Origin: Frateuria_A sp051900535
Lineage (GTDB): Bacteria > Pseudomonadota > Gammaproteobacteria > Xanthomonadales > Rhodanobacteraceae
Length of the DNA: 64,000 nt
NCBI RefSeq assembly: GCF_051900535.1
Contig: NZ_JBHZGI010000003.1
Span: forward strand, 186,001 to 250,000
Direction of reading: 5' to 3'
Part shown: positions 58,953-64,000 of the stretch, piece after piece
Position numbering within the stretch: position 1 is the first letter of the stretch
Layout: each line of letters begins with the position of its first letter
Position numbers and translations under genes: made by a program
Notes under the pieces: model-generated
The model's database searches: none
The model's input: only the letters and a program-made list of their open reading frames with translations
Told to the model about the DNA's origin: nothing

Positions 58953-60740
58953 ATGGCTCGCGTCATGCCTGGGTCTCGCCGGAAGCGGCTCCGCTGGCCG
59001 TGGGGCGTTTGTTGCCTGTTTTTTTTCCTGGGGCCGGTAAACGGGTCCACCGTCGCCCAACCCGATGAAATCAGCGCGATGTTGGTACGGGCGGACCACC
59101 TGAAGACGTCGGACAACCCGGCGTTCGTGGCGCTGCTCGGTCAGTTGCACCAGCGTGAATCCAGACTCAGCGGCGAGCAGCGCCTTCTTCTGAAGTACCT
59201 GGACGCCTGGCAACTCGACTTCCTGGGCGATTATCGCGAGGCGCGAGCGTCGTTGACGGCGATCATCAATGACGCGCCGCATGCCCGGCTCCGGTTCCGC
59301 GCGATGGCGACGCTGGTAAACGTCCTGGGTGAGGTGCATCGCTACCAGGACGCATTCGTCCAGCTGAACCAGATGATCGAACAGTTGCCACAGGTCACCG
59401 AAAGCAACCTGCGGTGGCAGGGGCTCGGCGAGATCGCCCAGTTGCTGATCGCCGCGGGCCAGTACGACCTCGGCACGGACTACGCCAGGCAGATGATGGA
59501 CGTCGTCCCGCCAGGGGAGACCCCGTGCAAGGCGCTGTATTTCATCGAACACGCGCGCTTCAGCAGTGGCCGTATGGGCAGGGGCGAACCGGGAATGCAG
59601 ATGGCAATCGACACCTGCGATAAGGCCGGGGAGTCGATCGTCGCCAATGCGTTGCGCGCCAATATGGCCAGTGTGCAGATCAGGGCCGGATACCCGGCCG
59701 AGGCGGCAGCTCTGCTCGAGAAGCACTATTCGAGCGTGCGCCATGACCAATACCTGATCACCATCCTGAGCTTCGACGCGTTGCTCGCGCAGGCGTATCT
59801 TGGCATGGGGCAATCCAGCAAGGCGCGAACCTACGCCCTGGCGGCCGTCCAGGCGAGTGCGCCCGGAGAGTTCACCGATCCACTGCGCATGGCCTGCAAG
59901 ACCCTCTACCAGATCGATCAGCAACGTGGCGATTTCAAGTCGGCCTTGGGCTGGCACCGGCGCTACATGGAAGCCGACAAGGGGTATCTCGACGACGTCA
60001 GCGCCAAGGCATTGGCCTTTCAGATCGTCAAGCAGCAAGTGCAGGCGAAGAAGCTGCAGGTGGACGCGCTGGACAAGCAGAACAAGATCCTGCAGCTGAA
60101 GCAGGCGCTCGACCGCAAAGCGGTGGAGGCAAGCCGGTTATACATCGCCATATTGGCACTGGGGCTGCTGGCGATCGGCTTGTGGTTGCTGCGCCTGAAG
60201 CGCTCGCAGCTGCAGTTCATGCGCATGGCGCAGTGCGACAGCCTCACCGGCATCTACAACCGCAAGCACTTCATGAGCGAGGCCGAGTACTCGCTGCGCT
60301 ACGCCCAGCGTTCCGGCCGTGGCGCCTGCCTGGTGCTGATCGACCTGGACCACTTCAAGCTGATCAACGACACCTATGGCCATGCGACGGGTGACCAGGT
60401 GTTGCGGCGCGCGGTGGCCGCCTGCCAGGAACACGTGCGTTCGACCGACGTGTTCGGTCGCCTCGGCGGCGAAGAGTTTGGCGTGCTGCTGCCGGAGTGT
60501 TCGATGGACAGTGGCATCGAGCGTGCGGAAGCGATCCGCCGCAGCGTCGCCATGTTGAGTGACCAGCCCGATCCCGGCATCCCGGTATCGGCCAGCTTCG
60601 GCGTGGCATTCACCGGCGAATCCGGTTACGAGCTGCGCCAGTTGCTCATGGACGCCGACCAGGCGCTCTATCGCGCCAAGCGGGCCGGACGTAATTGCGT
60701 GGTGGCGGGCAAGCAGGGTGAGGGAGTCGTGGTCGCCTGA
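58953..60740 (+). CDS. TPR-repeat diguanylate cyclase (GGDEF)
   Basis: 595-residue membrane protein making cyclic di-GMP. N-terminal signal/anchor (RRKRLRWPWGVCCLFFFLGPVNG), a large TPR-type region in the periplasm (about residues 40-360), a coiled-coil stretch (AKKLQVDALDKQNKILQLKQAL), one helix (LYIAILALGLLAIGLWLL, about 397-414), and a cytoplasmic GGDEF domain. The active motif is GGEEF with an intact RxxD inhibitory site five residues before it (RSTDVFGRLGGEEF). It begins 25 bases after the borosin precursor; GAGGAG with an earlier ATG at 58908 is an alternative start. Function in this context unknown. Confidence 0.88.
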   Translation: MARVMPGSRRKRLRWPWGVCCLFFFLGPVNGSTVAQPDEISAMLVRADHLKTSDNPAFVALLGQLHQRESRLSGEQRLLLKYLDAWQLDFLGDYREARASLTAIINDAPHARLRFRAMATLVNVLGEVHRYQDAFVQLNQMIEQLPQVTESNLRWQGLGEIAQLLIAAGQYDLGTDYARQMMDVVPPGETPCKALYFIEHARFSSGRMGRGEPGMQMAIDTCDKAGESIVANALRANMASVQIRAGYPAEAAALLEKHYSSVRHDQYLITILSFDALLAQAYLGMGQSSKARTYALAAVQASAPGEFTDPLRMACKTLYQIDQQRGDFKSALGWHRRYMEADKGYLDDVSAKALAFQIVKQQVQAKKLQVDALDKQNKILQLKQALDRKAVEASRLYIAILALGLLAIGLWLLRLKRSQLQFMRMAQCDSLTGIYNRKHFMSEAEYSLRYAQRSGRGACLVLIDLDHFKLINDTYGHATGDQVLRRAVAACQEHVRSTDVFGRLGGEEFGVLLPECSMDSGIERAEAIRRSVAMLSDQPDPGIPVSASFGVAFTGESGYELRQLLMDADQALYRAKRAGRNCVVAGKQGEGVVVA

Positions 60741-60755
60741 GCGCGGCCACGCCAG

Positions 60756-61259
60756 TCATTCCGGCCAGAAGCCGGCGCGCCACCGCTCCAGCCGCGCCTG
60801 CATGCGCCGCATGTGGCTGCCTGGCCAGTACACCCTGCCGCATGCAGGGCAGGCCTGGAACGGACCGGGAAGGTTGCGCGCCAGATGCGGTAGCTGCGCG
60901 CGTTCGTCCGGCGTGGCCTCCCGCAGCGGCGTGTTGTCGAGCAGGCAGCGGGTGAACGGCGCGCGGCTCCAGTCGATACCGAGCACCGTGGTCAGTTCCC
61001 TCGCCTGAGCGTCCAGTCCGTCGACCGTGAGCAGCGCAACGCGGATGCCTCTGCCCGCATGCGCGGCCAGGTGCCGGTCGCGAGTGACGAGAAGACGCGA
61101 TTGCGCGCGGCAGGCATTCAGGACCGCGCGGTCCATGGCGCTGACCGGCGCCAGCCCCGTGTCGTAGCCGGCCGCCCGCAACCAGTGGGCCAGGTTGGCC
61201 AGCATGGCATCGCAGAACAGCGCGGGGATGTCTCCGGTGGCGGCCATCGATGTATTCAA
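60756..61259 (-). CDS. Mut7-C RNase domain protein
   Basis: 167-residue protein of the Mut7-C/DUF82 family: a PIN-like N-terminal domain with conserved acidic residues (FCDAMLANLAHWLRAAGYDT, LLVTRDRHLA) and a C-terminal zinc-ribbon (CLLDNTPL...ACPACGRVYWPGSHMRRM). PIN-like proteins of this sort act as ribonucleases in eukaryotic and archaeal relatives; activity here is not established. It follows the NUDIX gene by 54 bases on the same strand. Confidence 0.87.
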   Translation of the reverse strand: MNTSMAATGDIPALFCDAMLANLAHWLRAAGYDTGLAPVSAMDRAVLNACRAQSRLLVTRDRHLAAHAGRGIRVALLTVDGLDAQARELTTVLGIDWSRAPFTRCLLDNTPLREATPDERAQLPHLARNLPGPFQACPACGRVYWPGSHMRRMQARLERWRAGFWPE

Positions 61260-61313
61260 CCGATGCGACGGAGCATGGAGCGTGAGCGTGTCGCCGGTCT
61301 GCTTCGACGGCGT

Positions 61314-61781
61314 CTATCCGCCGTTCGCCAGATAAGCTTCCAGGCGATCGAGCAACGTTTCCTGGCTCGGCAGGATCCTGGCGCGCGCCTGCGCCAGCGC
61401 GAACCAGGCGACCCGGTCGATTTCGGGAAAACTGGCATGCTGGCCGCTGCGCGGCGGCCATTCCAGCTCGAACACGTTGCTGCGCAGCGCGACCGGATCG
61501 AATTCACCCTCGAGCGCGAAGGCCTCGACCCATTTGCCGCCGCGCTGGCGCAGGCGTCCCAGTGGATGCAAGGAGCCTACGGCGGGTACGCCGAGCTCTT
61601 CCTCGAACTCGCGGCGCGCGGCCGCCTCGGCCTCCTCGCCGGGCTGCAACTCGCCCTTGGGCAGCATCCAGGCACCCTCGTCGCGCCGGCGCCAGAACGG
61701 GCCACCCGGGTGCGCGAGCAATACCTGCGGACCGTCCTCGTGCAGGCGGTACATCAGGATGCCGGCGCTGGTGATGGGCAT
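61314..61781 (-). CDS. NUDIX hydrolase
   Basis: 155-residue pyrophosphohydrolase with a perfect NUDIX box at residues 43-65 (Gly43, Glu49, Arg57-Glu58, Glu61-Glu62, Gly64). The N-terminus MPITSAGILMYRLHEDGPQVLLAHPGGPFW is typical of enzymes acting on nucleoside diphosphate derivatives. The substrate cannot be predicted. Co-directional with the Mut7-C gene. Confidence 0.93.
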   Translation of the reverse strand: MPITSAGILMYRLHEDGPQVLLAHPGGPFWRRRDEGAWMLPKGELQPGEEAEAAARREFEEELGVPAVGSLHPLGRLRQRGGKWVEAFALEGEFDPVALRSNVFELEWPPRSGQHASFPEIDRVAWFALAQARARILPSQETLLDRLEAYLANGG

Positions 61782-61867
61782 GCGTCCTCCTGTAGCGGTG
61801 GTGCAACGGTCGCGTTCACGCCAGTCACGGTAACATCCGGATTCCCCGACGATTCCCGGAGACCGCC

Positions 61868-62134
61868 ATGGCGATCGGTTGGGCCGGCGACGGCGCCGTG
61901 CAGGATCAGATCGACGCGACCGTGAAGGACGCGATCAAACGAGCGCGCAGCAAGCTGCCGCAGGGCCCGAGCCTGGACCACTGCGAAGAGTGCGATGCGC
62001 CGATTCCCGAGGCGCGGCGCAAGGCCGTCCCCGGGGTGCGATTGTGCGTGGCCTGCCAGGAGGCGCAGGACAAGGCGCAGCGCACGACCAGTGGCTACAA
62101 CCGCCGCGGCAGCAAGGACAGTCAGTTGCGCTAG
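61868..62134 (+). CDS. DksA/TraR C4-type zinc finger protein
   Basis: 88-residue protein with the DksA/TraR zinc finger (Cys39, Cys42, Cys60, Cys63: HCEECDAPIPEARR...VRLCVACQ). It lacks the long coiled-coil of DksA and resembles YbiI/TraR-like short members that bind the RNA polymerase secondary channel. Divergent from the NUDIX gene. Confidence 0.88.
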   Translation: MAIGWAGDGAVQDQIDATVKDAIKRARSKLPQGPSLDHCEECDAPIPEARRKAVPGVRLCVACQEAQDKAQRTTSGYNRRGSKDSQLR

Positions 62135-62252
62135 TACGTCCGGCCTTCCCGGCGGCGGCCGGATGAGCTCGCGTCCAGCATGCCGGGACGGACTGCTTGC
62201 CTCGTCGTCGCATGACCCCATGAAAGGTTTCCACGTACGAAGGAGCCTCGCC

Positions 62253-63113
62253 ATGCACCATCCCGACGCTGCGGCCGCCGGCCAGTTCCAGGTTGGCGGC
62301 GATATCCCGGTCAACCGCCTGGGCTTTGGCGCCATGCGCGTCACCGGCAAGGGCATCTGGGGTGAGCCCGCGGATCCCGAAGGCGCCCGCGCCACCCTGC
62401 GGGCCTTGCCGGAACTGGGCGTCAACCTCATCGATACCGCGGACAGCTATGGTCCCGAGGTCAGCGAGGATCTGATCCGCGAGGTGCTGTATCCGTACCC
62501 GGGCATGCTGATCGCCACCAAGGGCGGCCTGACCCGCCACGGACCGGATATCTGGGCGCCGCTGGGGCGGCCGGAGTACCTGCGCCAATGCGTGCTGATG
62601 AGTCTGCGTCGGTTGGGCGTGGAGCGCATCGACCTGTGGCAGCTGCATCGCATCGATGCCAAGGTGCCGCGCGAGGAGCAGTTCGAAGTCATCGCACAAA
62701 TGCGCAAGGAGGGCTTGATCCGCCATGTGGGCCTGAGCGAGGTCGGTGTGGAGGAGATCGAGGCGGCACGCCGCCACTTCCCCGTCGCCACCGTGCAGAA
62801 CCTCTACAACCTGGCCAACCGCAAGAGCGAAGCGGTGCTGGAGCATTGCCAGGCGCAGGGAATTGGCTTCATTCCTTGGTATCCGCTGGCCGCCGGCGAC
62901 CTTGCCGCGCCCGACTCGGTGCTGAGCCGCATCGCGCAGCGCCTGGGCGCCAGCAACGGACAGGTCGCGCTGGCCTGGCTGCTCAAGCGCTCGCCGGTGA
63001 TGCTGCCGATCCCGGGGACGTCGAAGGTGGGGCACCTGAGGGAGAACGTGGGAGCGGCGCAGTTGGAGTTGTCGGACGACGATTACCGGGCGCTGGAAGC
63101 CGCCGCGCGTTGA
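62253..63113 (+). CDS. Aldo/keto reductase
   Basis: 286-residue NADPH-dependent reductase. The catalytic tetrad is Asp61 and Tyr66 in LIDTADSYG, Lys90 in IATKGG and His132 in WQLHRID. The NADPH-binding C-terminus is PIPGTSKVGHLRENVGA. ATG 62253 is preferred over the upstream in-frame ATG at 62220 because AAGGAG sits 8 bases upstream. Single gene; substrate unknown. Confidence 0.93.
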   Translation: MHHPDAAAAGQFQVGGDIPVNRLGFGAMRVTGKGIWGEPADPEGARATLRALPELGVNLIDTADSYGPEVSEDLIREVLYPYPGMLIATKGGLTRHGPDIWAPLGRPEYLRQCVLMSLRRLGVERIDLWQLHRIDAKVPREEQFEVIAQMRKEGLIRHVGLSEVGVEEIEAARRHFPVATVQNLYNLANRKSEAVLEHCQAQGIGFIPWYPLAAGDLAAPDSVLSRIAQRLGASNGQVALAWLLKRSPVMLPIPGTSKVGHLRENVGAAQLELSDDDYRALEAAAR

Positions 63114-63197
63114 TGCTCCTTGGAGGGGAGCCCATTCGCACCCTGGCGCTCCTTGAAGGGGCGGGTCGGAAGGGCTTCCCCCGGGCCTTCGACCCCT

Positions 63198-63227
63198 TTA
63201 TCCACGGCTCCCCACAACTTATCCACA
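63198..63227. promoter_or_regulatory. Two DnaA boxes upstream of dnaB
   Basis: TTATCCACG (63198-63206) and a perfect TTATCCACA (63219-63227) in direct orientation, 21 bases apart start to start (two helical turns), about 100 bases ahead of the dnaB start. They suggest DnaA control of dnaB. Confidence 0.65.
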
Positions 63228-63326
63228 GACTTATTGTCTCGTCGGCTGAGAGCCTGCCGCGTATCCTCTCCCCTCGTGTCCGTCGCCACCGCCGGCGATG
63301 CGGCTGCCTGCGAGGAACCCGAGCCC

Positions 63327-64000
63327 ATGTCCTTTGTCCCCGAGCGCAAGAGCGGCCATTCCGCCGTCGAAGCGCTGCGTGTGCCACCGCACTCCATCGA
63401 CGCCGAGCAGGCGGTGCTGGGCGGCCTGATGCTCGCGCCCGACGCGCTGGACAAGGTCGCCGACCGGCTGGGGGAGGGCGATTTCTACCGCAAGGACCAC
63501 CGCCTGATCTGGCGCGCGATCAACGAACTGGCCAACAAGGGCATGCCCTGCGATGCGGTGACGCTGGGCGACTGGTTCGAGGCCAACGAACTGGCCGAGA
63601 TGGTCGGCGGCGCGAGCTACCTGATCGAACTGGCCAACGCCACGCCCAGCGCCGCCAACATCGGCGCCTACGCGGACATCGTGCGCGAGAAGTCCGTGCT
63701 GCGGCAGCTGATCGACGCCGGCACCGGCATTACCGAAGACGGCTACCGGCCGGAAGGGAAGAGCGTGCAGGAAGTGCTGGAGAGCGCCGAGCAGGCGGTC
63801 TTCAAGATCGCCGAATCGGGCGCGCGCGGCAAGAAGGACTCGGTGTCCATGCGCGACGCGGTCAAGGACGCCTTCCGCCTGCTCACCGAGCGCTACGAGA
63901 ACCGTGGCCAGCTGACTGGCATCTCCACCGGCTTCAACGACCTGGACGAGCTCACCTCCGGCCTGCAGCCGTCGGACCTGATCATCGTCGCGGCGCGCCC
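63327..64000 (+). CDS. dnaB: Replicative DNA helicase DnaB, cut by window edge
   Basis: First 224 residues of the hexameric replicative helicase; the Walker A and the rest of the ATPase lie beyond the window. The N-terminal domain is clear: PPHSIDAEQAVLGGLMLAPDALDKVADRL, FYRKDHRLIWRAINELANKGMPCDAVTLGDWFE, YLIELANATPSAANIGAYADIVREKSVLRQLI. The linker and the start of the RecA domain follow: GISTGFNDLDELTSGLQPSDLIIVAARP. GAGGA is 10 bases upstream of the ATG. No rpsR/rplI gene, often its neighbour, is immediately upstream here. Confidence 0.96.
   Translation, partial: MSFVPERKSGHSAVEALRVPPHSIDAEQAVLGGLMLAPDALDKVADRLGEGDFYRKDHRLIWRAINELANKGMPCDAVTLGDWFEANELAEMVGGASYLIELANATPSAANIGAYADIVREKSVLRQLIDAGTGITEDGYRPEGKSVQEVLESAEQAVFKIAESGARGKKDSVSMRDAVKDAFRLLTERYENRGQLTGISTGFNDLDELTSGLQPSDLIIVAAR

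Noticed and set aside
63181..63326. Possible replication origin
   Set aside because: Only two DnaA boxes, no AT-rich unwinding region, and no dnaA/dnaN/gidA context. Regulation of dnaB explains them.

Overview
The window is high-GC, gene-dense chromosomal DNA from a gammaproteobacterium. Gene content and order (thrS-infC, queA-tgt-yajC-secD-secF, leuS-lptE-holA-nadD, rsfS-rlmH, dnaB), the secDF-motAB neighbourhood, a Fiu-type receptor with PiuC and the style of the intergenic repeats suggest Xanthomonadales, probably Rhodanobacteraceae. That placement is an inference from protein resemblance. I see no prophage, insertion sequence, CRISPR array, tRNA or rRNA.

Layout. 1-0.9 kb: the N-terminal part of a nucleotide-sugar epimerase (minus strand, runs off the left edge). 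1.1-3.7 kb: thrS behind a probable leader-peptide attenuator, then infC with an AUC start codon. 3.8-5.8 kb: a complete biotin-dependent carboxylase alpha subunit. 6-11.7 kb: queuosine genes queA-tgt and the Sec accessory genes yajC-secD-secF. 11.9-13.9 kb: motAB behind a sigma-28 type promoter. 14-21 kb: an acetyltransferase, a SET protein, ComEA, an M20 peptidase, YggS, an NlpC/P60 protein, a rhomboid protease and an amino-acid permease. 21-35 kb (mostly minus): an atypical racemase, rapA, a Fur-box-controlled fiu-piuC pair, two large metallopeptidases, a DUF502 protein, and an ECF sigma factor with a membrane partner. 35-39.7 kb: a CnoX-like thioredoxin and a pqi operon with PqiA split in two. 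39.8-52.3 kb: the leuS-lptE-holA-nadD...rsfS-rlmH housekeeping series, interrupted between nadD and rsfS by about 6 kb of other genes. 52.3-56 kb: a block of small stress-type genes, one frameshifted. 56.3-60.7 kb: a DUF418 membrane protein, a split-borosin RiPP pair and a diguanylate cyclase. 60.7-64 kb: a Mut7-C protein, a NUDIX hydrolase, a DksA-like protein, an aldo/keto reductase, and dnaB (cut by the right edge) behind two DnaA boxes.

Two systems stand out. (1) At 57730-58927 a SonM-like backbone N-methyltransferase is followed by an 88-residue SonA-like precursor with an unusual, very acidic C-terminal tail. This is a split borosin RiPP pair, and a TPR-GGDEF protein follows directly. 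(2) At 45.5-49.3 kb a Tat-exported methionine sulfoxide reductase and a DipZ-type thiol transporter diverge from an ECF sigma factor/DUF1109 anti-sigma pair. Both arms carry a perfect GTAACC-N16-CGAA promoter, so the cassette looks like a self-contained, SigF/NrsF-controlled envelope methionine-repair regulon.

The intergenic regions also hold three families of dispersed palindromic repeats, called A, B and C below.
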